DNA from: Acanthopleura granulata
Lineage: Eukaryota > Mollusca > Polyplacophora > Chitonida > Chitonidae
Reading direction: 5' to 3'
DNA: 64,000 bases
Assembly (NCBI GenBank): GCA_016165875.1
Contig: JABBOT010000027.1
Location: forward strand, 2,829,939-2,893,938
Shown: piece by piece, positions 24,304 to 36,709 of the stretch
How the letters are laid out: the number at the start of each line of letters is the position of its first letter
Numbering within the stretch: the first letter of the stretch is position 1
Notes under the pieces: model-generated
What the model was told of the DNA's origin: nothing
Databases searched by the model: none
Seen by the model: only the letters and a program-made list of their open reading frames with translations
Program-made: the position numbers and the translations under genes

Positions 24304-27300
24304 CTACAAATGCCAAAAAAAAGTTTCATTATTATTTCATCTATGATAATCATTCCAAGATAAAGCCCTAATCTTATTACCATAGTTTTCAATACTGTCA
24401 CGAACAGTCACGATATGCTTAATACCTCATCTTTCTGAGGAATATTTTTGTGGACCAAATAAAGCAGGAATTACCATTCTCAGCACACATCAAACATCGT
24501 GCCATTGAAGTTATAGTGATAATGTCTTGTTTATGTCAGTCACAAATGACTAAAATATTACCAGAAATATAACATGTGAGGCCATGGTAGATGTAGTTCC
24601 AATTAAATTCGTCTAAAACAGCTGTGTAGAACAGGGTCCAGGAAATATGCTTACCTGTGCTTCCCTGATAAGGATACTCCAGGCCTCTGTGTCATAGGGA
24701 AATGCCTCTATTCGCTTCTCTGCCTTCTTCACTTTATCTGGGATATAACCCACCTCCTGACAGGCAAAGAAAACAGCACGATTAGCTCTGGACAGAAGAT
24801 TGGTATGAGCAATAATAGGTCATTGTTGAATATAAATTTATGAACAGTAGAAATCTTTTAACATGTTGTTTCACAGTTGCAACCTCAGATTTTTGTACCT
24901 TGAAAAACATATTCCTGATGTATTAAAGCAGTTTAGCATGTTACTAGTAGTCTTATCATTCCTCAGTAAACCAGTTGCCAAACCATAGATTTAAGCAGAG
25001 CTGGACACCAGGCTTCTCTATGATCCTGCATTCATATTTTCTGTTTTCTCCATGCTGATTTCATTGAAAGAGGTGGACTTAAAACATGGAGACACTCACC
25101 CAGCTTCACACGGTTGTAAATTCCGCAATGCTTGTGATCAAGTTATCTTACGCATACATCGATAGTATTGTCTGGTCATCAAACATGGAAAATACTTTAG
25201 TTGATTTCAAAGAATTTGTTTTGCTTAGCGGACAACATGGATAATCAATGACGTGTAGGCAACTGCAGACAGCCCCGCTGCTAAGAGTTCATTTTTGCAG
25301 GAAAACCTCAATACTGGATGATTATCTACCTACCTCTAAATGTTGGCATCAAAAGCTGGTTTCTTACTCAAGTTTGTGATTTTGTTACACATCTTTATTT
25401 CATTACTCTGATACTCTAAGTAAGAATTGGTTGATCCTACAGTTATGGGTGGAGGAAACACCATATGGTCCAGAGGAAATCAATGAATCTCACTCTTAAC
25501 ACAGCAGCAGAAAGCCAGCTATGCTGCATTTCAACACGCAACTTCATGATATTAATCCACATCTTATTGGGGTTACTAAGTATTAGCCATGTCATCATAC
25601 CGAAACACCTAATCTGTTTACTCAGCCAATCACTGATTGATAGCAAGGCAGAGAAAACCATAACTGCACTACAACCAATCAAGAATTTTTCAACCATGCT
25701 CATTTGCATTTATGTGTCACCATAAGATTGAAAAAAAAAAACCCCAAAAAAAAGGAAAACAAGAAGAAAACAAGTGACTTCAAGGTCGGGATAAACTTTA
25801 TGAATATAGCCAAAAAAAAAACAATGTCATGTATGCAAACACATCACAATACCCACAACACCTTAACTATGGTTTACCACTTGATTCAGCAGAGAATAAT
25901 TCCTGTAATATTGGACTCTTAATTCCTGTTTACTGCTTCTATGGTACACCACAAAAAGGCAGTTTGGCCACAAAATATTTATTTCAAAGGCTATTTCAAA
26001 ATCTAATTACCGAAATCTCCGGAAACATGAACCTGTACACGTAACAAAGGATTGGTCAAATAGCAGTGTTTTTTACAAGAAAAATATCTAAGCTGACATT
26101 ACCTAAGAACAATTACATTGCTGTACACTTTCAAATTAGGAGTAGATACACTTACAGGTACAGTAGGCAGTTAAGAGGTCAATTCTAACAAAAAAAAATA
26201 AATAAATAAAAAAAATCAATTATGATGTGAATATGATTCCAGGAATATATTGGGTGTTTTGACATTAACATGTGTAAAAATATGTATAGGTGTAGGTTCA
26301 TACAAATAACATTCTATGCAGTTAGTGAGTCAAATTAACAATGATCTAACAACAATAATGAACTATGTGTACAAGAGTTCAATAAGTTGGAAATGTATGT
26401 TTGAAACAAGAATCATACATGTATGTGGTAAACAATTTTGCCCTACATACATTCAGGAATGAATTTATTTTTCCTCCTAAAAAACACTGGCGATCTACAC
26501 ATTCTGGTCATGCCATATAAACTAACCATTATCCAGTCAATAACTGAATGCATAAGTTACATGTAACTATGTAACACATGAGTAAAATGCCAGTTAATAA
26601 GACTTGAAGTACTTCAGTATCAGCCATTACTCTATAATCCCTGCGATTCTTATTTTACAGGTAACTACAATAGTGTATGAAAGTGCTGTATGAACATTCA
26701 ACCATAATAAACATTTGAAGTGGCTCAGGACTGAAATTTAGAATGCAGAAATATTACGACCACTTAAGTCATCTATATGTACAAAAGTACTGCCTACGTG
26801 CAAGATATGAAGGCAATCATCCAGGTTCACCTGTAAATGTCCCATATTAGAGGGTCTCTGATTTATTTGACCTGTACTAAACATTTTACTAAAGAATATT
26901 TCTCTTCTACAATGGTGGGAGGAAACCAAGCGGGCCTTGGGTTAAACCCACGACCATTCACAGTTGCGTCTTCGATTACATGCTCACGAATGCCCATAAA
27001 CCATAAAGAATGGCTGTTCAGTTTAATATCACTGTTAAGCCACCATCTTCTTCAAACATACAACCTACTTTTACATTAGTTCATTGTCCATAGTTAGTTT
27101 ACAATGACCAACCTTGTAATTCTACTACTTTTCCTTTTGGCTAATGAAAAAGACAGGGATTATTAAGAAATTGACATGGAGAGAGAAATGAAAATTCTGT
27201 TAAAACCCCAATGAAAATATAGAGTTGCAGGCCATTTTATGGGAGTGTCATGTTTTAACTGATGGCCTGTCCAGCATACTCATAATACAAAAACTTGATT

Positions 27301-28370
27301 GTTGAGACATGGGTTGACATGTTCTCAGTTCCCTTTACAGGACTTTATTTTATTGTTATTTTATACTCATACTTCATGACCTGCTTTCACCCTGGCGGAA
27401 ACTGGAACATCCATGGTAAACCACTTTCATGGCAAGAACTTTCACAATACTTTTACATACAGACATGTCTGCCATATTGTCGAATGGTCTTCAACACACG
27501 AATGGCCATGAGAGTGTCAGTGACCACCTCAGTGAAAGCAGAGAAATCTACAAAATCACCATCCACCACTAGGTCTGAAAGGTATAATTCAAAAATTACT
27601 GCATATTCTTCAAACAAAATGCCAATCACACTTACACCAAATCAAAGCATCAAAGAGGTTGATGAAAAATGCAGATCATTCCTTCTAAATTCTTCAGACT
27701 GATGTCATAATATTAATGTCTGATGTCATATACTCTACATAACGCTATTTTAACCATGCATTAAGGTTTATTGTGTGCACTGAGGAAGGTGAAAATATTG
27801 CCCCTCTAACCTGAAAAGTTAATGCGACATTCTGCTTAAGCAAATCAACAGAGCAAAACTACGTTTGTACATCTTCAAAATTCACCTAAGGTGTGCCTTA
27901 CTATTATCTCCAGTCATTATCAGCTAATATGCTAGCCCCTGCTGCTAAATCAGCTGAAAGAAGTGTCCGTATGTGTCCATCTAGGGGGGACAATCCATCT
28001 AATTTTAGGTGAATGAGTTGTTACTTCTACTGTCTGCCTAGTTCTGCCACCTCAAATTCGTTATTTCTGCGACCTTTACATTCTGTTACAATACCTGAAT
28101 GTTAACTCAGACTACTAAATTGTTTAACAGTATTGAATCGGTCCAACTTTTGGTTACTAGTAACCTCTTCGAATTCTGCATGTAATAACGTAGTGTATCT
28201 GAGCAATTTCATGTGGTCCCTCTGCAGTATATATGCCATATTTTAAATCAGGTAACTGCAACGATTTATCTGAATTTGACCTGCCTTTATACATATGACA
28301 TATTGTCTGATCACTAAGTATTGCTTACCTCAGGAGGAATGGACGACGCATGACTTCCTGGCACAGCCAT
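24208..28370 (-). CDS. CSTF3: Cleavage stimulation factor subunit 3 (CstF-77), 5' part
   Basis: CstF-77 is the scaffold of the nuclear CstF complex, which binds downstream GU-rich elements and helps position cleavage before polyadenylation. Three minus-strand exons (28370-28329, 24756-24655, 24303-24208) join in phase 0 to give 80 residues. After a short variable N-terminus come [28 protein letters not shown] and [20 protein letters not shown], which match the first HAT (half-a-TPR) repeats of animal CstF-77 almost position for position. The family is about 700 residues long, so most of the protein, including the remaining HAT repeats and the proline-rich C-terminus, is absent here. Introns are 3572 bp and 351 bp; the third runs off leftwards. 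The gene lies downstream of cryptochrome on the same strand. The identification is firm, the extent partial. Confidence 0.95.
24655..24756 (-). CDS. CSTF3: CSTF3 exon 2
   Basis: 102 bases, 34 codons, between acceptor CCTGTCAG|GAG and donor CAG|GTAAGC. It encodes the highly conserved [18 protein letters not shown] and ILIREAQ segment at the start of the HAT domain. Both boundaries are phase 0. Confidence 0.95.
24757..28328 (-). other. CSTF3 intron 1
   Basis: 3572 bases without a recognised internal gene. It holds a SINE fragment (26911-26975), poly(A) runs near 25730 and 26190, and a 135-codon plus-strand open frame (27295-27702) without recognisable domains. That frame is long for this composition but has no other support. 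Confidence 0.7.
26911..26975 (-). repeat. SINE core fragment
   Basis: GGTGGGAGGAAACCAAGC followed by GTTAAACCCACGACCATTC matches the central part of the SINE copies at 49137 and 50005 (GGGGGAAACCCACAACCACC). Both ends are missing. Confidence 0.65.
28329..28370 (-). CDS. CSTF3: CSTF3 exon 1 (start codon)
   Basis: ATG at 28370, 14 codons ([14 protein letters not shown]), then the consensus donor GAG|GTAAGC. The N-terminus of this family is short and variable, so this exon is called from its position, its phase (0, matching exon 2) and its good donor. No other upstream in-frame ATG with a better context was seen. Confidence 0.85.
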
Positions 28371-28720
28371 ACTGAATTTTTAGTGTTGTTGTTGCAAAGC
28401 TCGGTATAAAACAAAGACTCATAAAGAATTACTCATACTCAATTTAACACAACCACCTGTTTTATTGTCGACATTAGATGATGTACTAAAAGAAACATGG
28501 CATCAATATTTTAAAGCTGTCATTCCCTCAGCAACCTCAGTATTAAGTCTGCAATCTCTTCAGGCAACACAAATATGGAGATAACGATGCCCGTATGTTA
28601 CGCTGCAGTGCGCCATCTGGCGTTAAAATATATGGGGCGTTACTCTTGTGTCCGCTCTGTTCTTCAGCATGGGTGATTCACAGCGAGTAACATGGTAAAT
28701 GTAGACCAAACTTTACGGTG
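28371..28720. promoter_or_regulatory. CSTF3 upstream region, possibly bidirectional
   Basis: The interval just upstream of the CSTF3 start codon becomes richer in CpG around 28585-28720. On the opposite strand an ATG at 28669 follows a pyrimidine-rich leader (TGTCCGCTCTGTTCTTCAGC), reads MGDSQR and meets GA|GTAACA at 28686/28687. This could be the first exon of a divergent plus-strand gene, but no further exon was recognised. No TATA box is evident for CSTF3, as expected for a housekeeping gene. Confidence 0.35.
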
Positions 28721-28747
28721 CGTTAAATAAAATGAAGTAGCCGACAT

Positions 28748-28795
28748 GAATGTATGTATGTATGTAGTATGTATGTTTGTACGTATGTATGCGTG
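28748..28795. repeat. (TGTA)n-type microsatellite
   Basis: An imperfect ATGT/ATGTATGT run of about 48 bases with two interruptions. Confidence 0.85.
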
Positions 28796-28985
28796 AGTTT
28801 TACGTCGCACTCAACAATTTTTCAGTAATATGACGCCGAGGAGTCCTCAGAATGAACATATACTGTGTCTTCTGGTGGCAGGGCGAGTCCATACCGCCAA
28901 CGTGCTGCCGCGACTGGAACATCATGTTCAAAGTGGACGGACCAGTTGTTTCCTTACCCTAACCTCCAAGCGCTGAGCGCCTAGC
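28788..28985 (+). repeat. SINE of a second, related core type
   Basis: GTGAGTTTTACGTCGCACTC followed by AACAATTTTTCAGTAATATGACG resembles the TGAGTTTAGTTTTACGCCGC-type SINE core known to me from gastropods. It shares the ACG.CGCACTCA...AATATT pattern with the other SINE family. The tRNA-like end is not clear. Confidence 0.6.
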
Positions 28986-29224
28986 GAGACATGAACAAGA
29001 GTTAATGGTGTCGTAAATTTCTGATATTTTAAAATTTATAGTTATGCTCGAATGAATACATATAGGACAGGCCTCGGTCTATTTAAATCTTTAAATTAAG
29101 TAACATCTTCAGGCGAGAATAGTACCGGTACAGGCGGCACTTTTTTATTTCCATCTTTTAGAAACACTAATGAGGCTCAGACTCCTTTGTAAAATCATAG
29201 ACTGCCTGTGTTACTAGTGGATTT

Positions 29225-31145
29225 TTTTTGTCTTTTTTTCCACTTAAGGTCTATATAGTGTTTAACTCTATGGTCTGTCTGTCTCTCTGTCCGCCTTGCG
29301 TCTATTGAAGTTTGAATTAACTATTGAAAGCACTATACTCCTCCTTCAGTTTTTGTCCAATTTCAGCGAAACTTATTGGTTCAAGTATATACACTAGCTA
29401 TATCAATGTGGTTCGGTTAGACTAATACATAGTTTGTGGTATCGATTTTAAATTTGGTGATGGCTTGTCCGTCTGTTTGTCTGTTCATACAGCATGTGTT
29501 GACATTTCTTTCAAAATGCTACTCATCCATCAGTTTTAGTCCGATAGTCAAATTTAGTCCGATGTGACTGCTAAATTTGATGGAATATCTGTGGTTTTGC
29601 ACTCCACAATTCTGAGGAAACAGCTGTAACAGTTTTCTCTCATGTCACCTCCAAATAAGCGGAAAACTGCACATTTTCAAACTTTGATTGTAATTTCCGT
29701 TAATAGTATACACTGCAGGAAGTAAATAAGATCAGATTTGTAACCAGGGCATCAAACTACATATGGTAGTATTGTTGAAATATTTAAATTCAAAAGCTTT
29801 TGGTCACATGACAATTTCAGTAATCAGTTCATTTCCACAGTTTTCAAGATATGAAAAAGATTTTTGTTTAGTTTACTTTCCCAAGGTGTTCTGTCTGTAT
29901 TATACATTTCAGCTCAAACACGCATACAACCTACTCGACAAAATGACATGTCAACACACTTTATTCATGGCAATATGGTGTACAAAGTAGGCCAGGTGAA
30001 CAATAAAAATTGTGGGGAAAAAATTTCCATGTATAAATGATAAGAAATAGACTGGTTTTGAACCTCAGCATACAAGGACTAGTCTGCAGTGTCTAATAAT
30101 TTCAGGATACATGAAAAATAAGAGAAAAGACTAGCATGATCTAACTGGATTTGAAGCTAAATAAACTGCTACATGTAGGTACAATGCAAGCCTGCATGGG
30201 AAACACCCCTTCGGTGAAAGTGCTATGACCCAAGAGACCTTTGTCCAGTATTTATAACATGGAGGATGTGTATATACCATTTCATCCAAAGGGGTGTTTT
30301 GGAAAATGTCAGGCACTCATCTGCTGGCCAGCAATGTTAACTGGGGCTATGTTGAAAGCCAGTTTAAAGAAAATAGAGATACCAGGACTGGGCGATGTGG
30401 GGAAAGACTGTACCTTTGATCTACTTCTCCTGCCGCCAACTGTCTGGCCATCCAAACCATAGTAAAGGCTTTAATGAAGTCATGCAGAAAGCTTCTATGT
30501 TAATTCAATGTCAGAACTTTGACAAATTTTTGTTGGTTTCTTATTAAAATCTTGAAATCTATCCAATGCCCAAATATAATTCTTGCAGATGTGTAATCCT
30601 GACATCATGGAGCACCAGACAGTATGTTTGTTTAATCATTTTAAGCAGTATTTGAATGTGCTGTAATTTTTTACCTAACTTAAAGGGTCAAGCACAGACA
30701 ACCAGTCATCGAAATGAAAATCAATACTATGAATTATGTATCTTGCTGTAAAGAAGCTTCATTGAAATTGTGCAACAACTGCAAGAGTAACTGTATCGAT
30801 GCAACGAATTATGCATCTTGATGTGGTCTACACACGAACTATGTTTCGCTGAAATCAGACAAAAACTGTAGGAGTAAAGTTTTGAAAGTGTTAACATATT
30901 CTGGATAAACAGACAGACAGATGGACTATTGATAATTGAAATGGAAAATTGATACTATCAATTATGTATCTTGATGTCGTCTACACTTGACTTAATTTTC
31001 ATTCAAATTGGACAACAACTGTAGCAGTAGCATTTTGAAGCAAAAGTTAAGAGACTCCAGACAGACACATCAACGGGTGCCGGACAACTTGCTAATACAT
31101 AACCTATTATGGTGTTCGACCAGTAGAGCTAAAAAGAGAGTGAAT
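29225..31145. mobile_element. Non-autonomous transposon-like element with long inverted ends
   Basis: The left end (about 29225-29600) and the right end (about 30690-31145) are inverted copies. For example CAGTTTTTGTCCAATTTCAG on the left corresponds to the complement of AAATTGGACAACAACTGTAG on the right, and CTTTCAAAATGCTACTC to GTTTTGAAAG. Each end holds about two diverged ~150-200 bp sub-units that start or finish with GACAGACAGAC/GTCTGTCTGTC runs. The ~1.1-kb core matches 1560-2470. There is no transposase frame. The layout is that of a large MITE or fold-back element with sub-terminal repeats. The exact termini and target-site duplication cannot be fixed by eye. Confidence 0.6.
29620..30690. 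repeat. Core of the inverted-end element, copy 2
   Basis: Aligns in order with 1560-2470, from CAGCTGTAAC through ACATGTCAACACA to AAGCAGTATTTGAATG. It includes about 170 bases (30170-30330) absent from copy 1, so one copy has an insertion or the other a deletion. Confidence 0.75.
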
Positions 31146-34100
31146 AGAAGAACCAAGTACACAATATGTATGTTTATTGACCAAATCACAAAGTGTACAA
31201 CAGGTAACACATGAAGGTGATACTTTCACATTTATGTATGATTAATTTATCATTTGATCAATTAAGGCCTGTTTTCTACGGAACAGTGGTACTCCAATAA
31301 TAATAATGGAATTTGTACCTGGTAGCTGAAAGTGAGAGCTGTACTGGTGCATCTGTGCAGATTTAAAAACCTGTGCAGCAAATATGTGTTTGCTTCACAT
31401 CAAAGGAGGCAAAAATTCCAAAATGACTGCACAGAAAGTACATGTACATATTGTACTTTATCATCATAAATATATGTAGTTAATTTTCCAGTGTGATATT
31501 TATGATACTGAAAGCACAGCTCAAAAACATTTCATAACATACATGTACAATAGAAACAAATAAGTCAACAAATTTTTCTGGCATAACGATCACCGGATGG
31601 TATAATTACAACCAATATCTTTATTATGCCACCTTGGAACTCTCCAACCATTTATTATCAAGAGTAAATTATATCTTTCAAACCATAAAAAAAATCAATT
31701 TATAGAAAATGAACTGAAATTTATATATACTGGTACATACATTTAATAAGGTTATGAGATTACAGCCTTACATGTATATATGTTAGGTGTTGTTTCATAT
31801 ACCTTTCTTAGGCATAAACAAAACAGGCACCCATTGGCTGCTGTGTGAATTGGGCATGTTTATTATCCTCCATAGACACTAGTACTACAGTGGTAGGTAC
31901 TGCCAACTAGGTCTCTCAGCCAATCACAGTTTATCTTGTACACTTTTGAGCGCAAAGACTCTCCAAAGACTTAAATTTTGCATTTTTTTTTTTTTTTTTT
32001 TTCCACTTTTATGCCCCTACATTGCAAGTAAATATTTTTACAACCTTGTCTTCATGAAACAGTCACACTTAAATGGCATACGCCACAGAAGTCATACAGG
32101 AGCGGTACATGCACAAGGCCAGCTGCCCAACTAGTTGTGAGATTACTGTAACTAAAGCCACCAGATGCTAACACTTATATTTGTAAACAAATCCACACCT
32201 CACTTTGGCCAAGGCTACATCTGATGTGCTCATTGAAGGTATCACATGGTAAATTGATTATGTGATGCTGTCCAGCCTTACAGGATCAAGTTGCAAGAGA
32301 GTGTATGAATTGCACGTTAAAAAACAGGAAAGAAAAAGAAACAAGACTGATGGCACACATAATGTTGCACCATTCAAAATTTATCAGCACACCAAACATT
32401 ACATTTCTTTTTATGATACTCAAAATAATTCATTTCATTGGCAGCACTGTATGTCCTTATAATTGATTCGGGTGGGATAGTGTGACATTTTGCTTGAAAA
32501 ATTCTCAATAAATCCCTAATATTAGGTAAACCCTCATTTAGTACGTTTTCAATATTTGGAAAAAAATTTACTGGTTAACAGTTACTGGTAAACAATTAAA
32601 AAGTCCAAGAAATGTTATATGAGCCACAGTAAATGTAATAGGGTGAGAAGAATGTAAAATTTACAATCAATGATTCCGTCAACAGCTTTAATATCTATAT
32701 GTAATAAATACAAAACTACAATATTAATTTAGCAGCAAGTTTCTACAACATGTGATACATGGACATGGATTGAGTCAATTAGCTTAGAACAAATACAATC
32801 AAAGCTAAAATTCCAGGTCTCCAGTACTCAGTCCATTTAAACAAAATGACAACTTACATTTAAAGATACAAATGTACAGACCAAGTTACATCATATACTT
32901 TTACTAAAAATATAAACAAAAACACAAAGCATATGTACATACATGTATTACCTAAAATTTCTAAGATAATGTCTCTACAAAAAAGATCCTGCTTGAGACA
33001 GGGTAAATAATTTTCTGTGCTCTAGTCAATCTACCATGCAAAGATGCAAGAAACACGCCTGTAGATACGCTGTGGCATAATGTTCAGCTAATTTCTAGAC
33101 AATAATAATGGCACTGGGATAGCATAAATGAGTGTGCACAACATGGCCCCAACGCATATCACAAAAATCTGCATGTTTCTCAGGAGTGGTGAGGTAAATG
33201 TAACATGGGTACACAGTAAAGGTTTGAGGTTCACGACCATGAATGTGCACATAATGCCCAGGGAATAGCAACAGGAATGTGAAACAAGCATGCATATATA
33301 TCTACACATGTTCTTTCAGACGTACAAATGGCAATACCATTACTATTGCTTTTTAAGCTGAAAAGTGAGTGACAATCATTTCATAACACTATTATGCAAT
33401 GAAAAGCAGCTTTTACATATTGTAATTCTTCAGACCAGCATAAAACTCCCAAACATTTGCTGGCTAGGCATTTCAAATCACAACTCCTTTTGTATACAAC
33501 TAGCCCACTGCATGGTTATTGTTGCCAACACACACAACCACAGAAGATCTGTACAGTACTAAAGAAAAAAAAAAAAAAAAAAGAGCTGTTAGACTTATTG
33601 TCAATTTTCAGCGAGATACACTGGCTGAAACTCCAGGACAAAACACTGCATCAAAAAGCCACCTTTATATGTAGGATAATTCATTGTCTTGGTTTCTCTC
33701 ACCTTGTGGACTATTCTTATTTGTATAATAGTAATATGATGTTCTGAAATTCAAAATACTCTATAATACATATTAATTTCTGCACTGCACAGATGTATGG
33801 AAATAAAAGGAAAGTGAGTACAAATGAATATATCTCTTTCCTAGTTAATAACTATGCTTTTGTCTTTCTGTTTAATTAATTTTTTTTTTTTGGTCTTATT
33901 GTCTACACCTGTTTATTAACATGTACATGCTTGTGTCATTCTGGTGCCCATGACTAACGAATGTGCAATATGTAACTGTCATTGTCCACTCTAGATTTGG
34001 AACACATGTAGCTATGTAATTGTATTTCACCAAATGTTTTGCTTTTTCCCCAGTGACACATTTTGCTTGATTCTTACAGATGAATTCTTTCACAAAAACT

Positions 34101-34328
34101 AATGTGGGCACTGTCACAGAATCAAAATGTTATTGAGTATGTTGTCTTCAAGAGACCTGGGCATTTTGAATTACATCAAAACAAGAAGTGACAGTGTTAC
34201 ACATAATCCCTTGGTGAAACTCAGGAATTGTAACTTGCGACTTTTAGTCAGTAACTCAACCAGATTTCAGCCTACTTTAAATTGGACATCATTACATTTC
34301 TGTAAGAATCAGGTACTACTTTTCTTTA
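31146..34328. other. No gene seen
   Basis: AT-rich sequence with several homopolymer runs: T(20) near 31983 and A(18) near 33564. Frames of 62-96 codons have no family signature. A 73-codon minus frame at 33088-33309 is hydrophobic but stands alone. Confidence 0.4.
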
Positions 34329-34390
34329 CTTATTTGTTTATTTGATTGGTGTTTTATGCCGTACTCAAAAATATTTCACTCATACACTAC
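34329..34390 (-). repeat. SINE tail fragment
   Basis: TTATTTGATTGGTGTTTTAT then GCCGTACTCAAAAATATTTC, identical in type to the tail of the SINE at 49137. The rest of the SINE is missing. Confidence 0.8.
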
Positions 34391-35590
34391 TTTTGTGGTT
34401 GCATTGCTAAAACCTACCATTTCAGTTTGGTTGGTATGTCAACCAAACATATAATCTAATCAGCTTGAAAATTAATTAAGTACCTTATATCAACATGAAT
34501 CTGAATACCCAAATTAAGTCCGTAAAACCGTATGCCTTTGTGTGTACCTTCAACATTTCAACATTTTATGTATAGTTAGTAGTTGCCATTGAAACCAGTA
34601 ACATGACAAGAACATGGTTACCTTAATATGAACATGCATTTCAAATATGAAATCTTTACCTGACCATGTTGAGCACAAATACAGACAAACAGGAAAAACA
34701 ATCCTTTTGACACATTGTAGCAATCTGATAAAACCTGAAAACTTCTCCATTTTCCTCAGTTCTTCTTCAGGTCAGCAGTTCTCTCTTCAACCCCCAAAGT
34801 ATGTAAATATACACATATATAACAAGGCTTCATCATATATATCACTAACACAAAATAGGACACTAACCACAAAAAAGTGACAATTTTTGTTGCCAAGCCA
34901 TCCCAAAATACCAAATGTCTGGAACCTGGAGCCTCACAACTTGAACGTGTGCATGTATCTCAGGCTTAATCCCAAGTGCAGGATGTGTTCACATTGCTTT
35001 AATCGCTCCTCACATACAAAATGACAACCCTAAACATCCACGTCTGAACTCCAAAGTTGTGCTTGCACCATTTCAGAATATGAAGTGACTGTCCTATCTC
35101 CCAAGTCACACTTTCACTTTAAATACTAAGATTGAGAGTTCACTGTCATAAGCTTGTGGGGATATGGTAAGACTAGAGTAGTAAGGAACAATCCCAACAT
35201 ACCACTGCTCAGATTATGAACTGATTTGCAAAGTGTGGTTCCTGTTTACATTGTGGTTCAGACAGCTGCATTGCAGTCACAACCACAAGGCTCCTCAGAT
35301 TGCACCATCTATAATTCAGATGTCACAATGGTATCACAATCCACAGATGCTTCTGGAACCAGTCCTCAATGACACAGTCACAATCTGCAGCTTGAAGAAG
35401 AGGTGAAGATGGCCCACTACTGGCCCATCACCTGTCTTCAAAACAATGCATTTTTAAGGAAATTTTAATGGAATGACAAATTAAGATTGAAGCTAACAGT
35501 GAAGTTTTTATCAACGTTTGATAATGTTACGTTCTTCTTCATTTTCTTCTGTGTGTCCGGATAACATTTGCATGGTCTATCACATTGAAA
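34391..35590. other. No gene seen
   Basis: Sequence up to the left edge of the DIRS element. No exon or repeat was recognised. Confidence 0.35.
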
Positions 35591-35648
35591 CGAGACTTTC
35601 GGCCTAACATGGTACTATATAACCCCTAGCCACCCCTCAGTTCTTGCC
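35591..35648. repeat. Left inverted terminal repeat of the DIRS element
   Basis: Reads CGAGACTTTCGGCC, then a variable stretch, then GTACTATATAACCCCTAGCC and ACCCCTCAGTTCTTG. The complement recurs at 38773-38830 with about 49 of 58 positions identical by hand count. The inner half (GTACTATATAACCCCTAGCC) is perfect. Confidence 0.93.
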
Positions 35649-35939
35649 TTTTTTCTATCATGTAGGGATAGTGACAACGTGTTATATGAATAAGATTAAA
35701 GTAAGAGATGGGTGCAAAGCTCAAGCAGCAAATGAAGCGTGTACAAGTCAATGCACTCAAGCTTCTCAGGCCTCTCAAGTTCCGATTTCAGCTCATGAGT
35801 AAAAACAAAAATGGAGGGACCCAAGCTGTTGTGTCTTCGGGACAAACTTGTCCCGCTTTTGGAACAGATTGACGAATCGCTTCACAGAGGTGGATTTCCA
35901 GCCGTACATGGAGACTAGGCACCACCGCCACTGACGGGT

Positions 35940-36560
35940 ATGATCAGCAGGTCACAGGCCGAAGCTAAGCTACTGGTGAACGCTCAGCCAATGGCAGCCC
36001 TGGATCTGTGCATCGAGTTGGGGCTTGGTGAACATGCAGAGGTCTATGGCAGTGAGTTTTTGCTAAACTTCAACCTAGGCTTTCCTCGATCGGGGACAGA
36101 AGTCGTTACCAGCAAGGCTAGTGGGCCGCCACTTTCGGACAAATTGTCTAAATTTATAAATGAAGCAAGCTCAAGGAAAATGGATGTAACCAGTATACTA
36201 GACAAGTTTCCAGTCCCTACAAACTTTGAACTGCTTCTTCCACCACAGGTAAATCCAGAATTATGGAATTCACTGGGCTCCTTGGTAATAAAAAGAACAC
36301 ATTTTCAGAAAACTCAGCCACTGAACAGCTGCAGTAGCGAAACTTGCCCAGGAAATGGGCCATCCAAGACATTCTGTAAATCTGATCAAGTGTTGTGAGA
36401 TTACTTCTGATGCCATGCGTACTTCCAAACTTGAGCCTCTCGTAGACAGGCAATTATACCATACCTGTCCAAAAAATATGCGTCACATGGCACTGCCAAG
36501 GTTCCGCCTACATCTAGCCTATTTGGTGATAACATCCGAGAACAAGTATTTGAAATAGAT
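35940..36560 (+). pseudogene. DIRS gag-like remnant
   Basis: A 152-codon frame (35940-36398), continued in another frame (36355-36558), covers the position of the DIRS first ORF. The segment VNPELWNSL with a following basic, glutamine-rich stretch resembles the VNP.iW..L region of DIRS gag proteins. The frame change near 36340 and the loss of a clear C-terminus mark it as a pseudogene. The assignment rests on position plus this short match. Confidence 0.6.
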
Positions 36561-36709
36561 AACATTGCCAGAATAAGCACAGTTTCACTGAGGACAGAAC
36601 CTCCAAGGGCAGCAAAGCGGAAGGGTCGGACAGGGCTACAGGCCATACCCAGCAAGGTACGGCGCAGGTCGCCAGTACTTCAAAGAGACCAAGTAGGATA
36701 CAAGGAGAG

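Noticed and set aside
36217..36655. Minus-strand frames antisense to the DIRS gag region
   Set aside because: The plus-strand order of gag-like, RT, RNase H and recombinase-like blocks fixes the coding strand.
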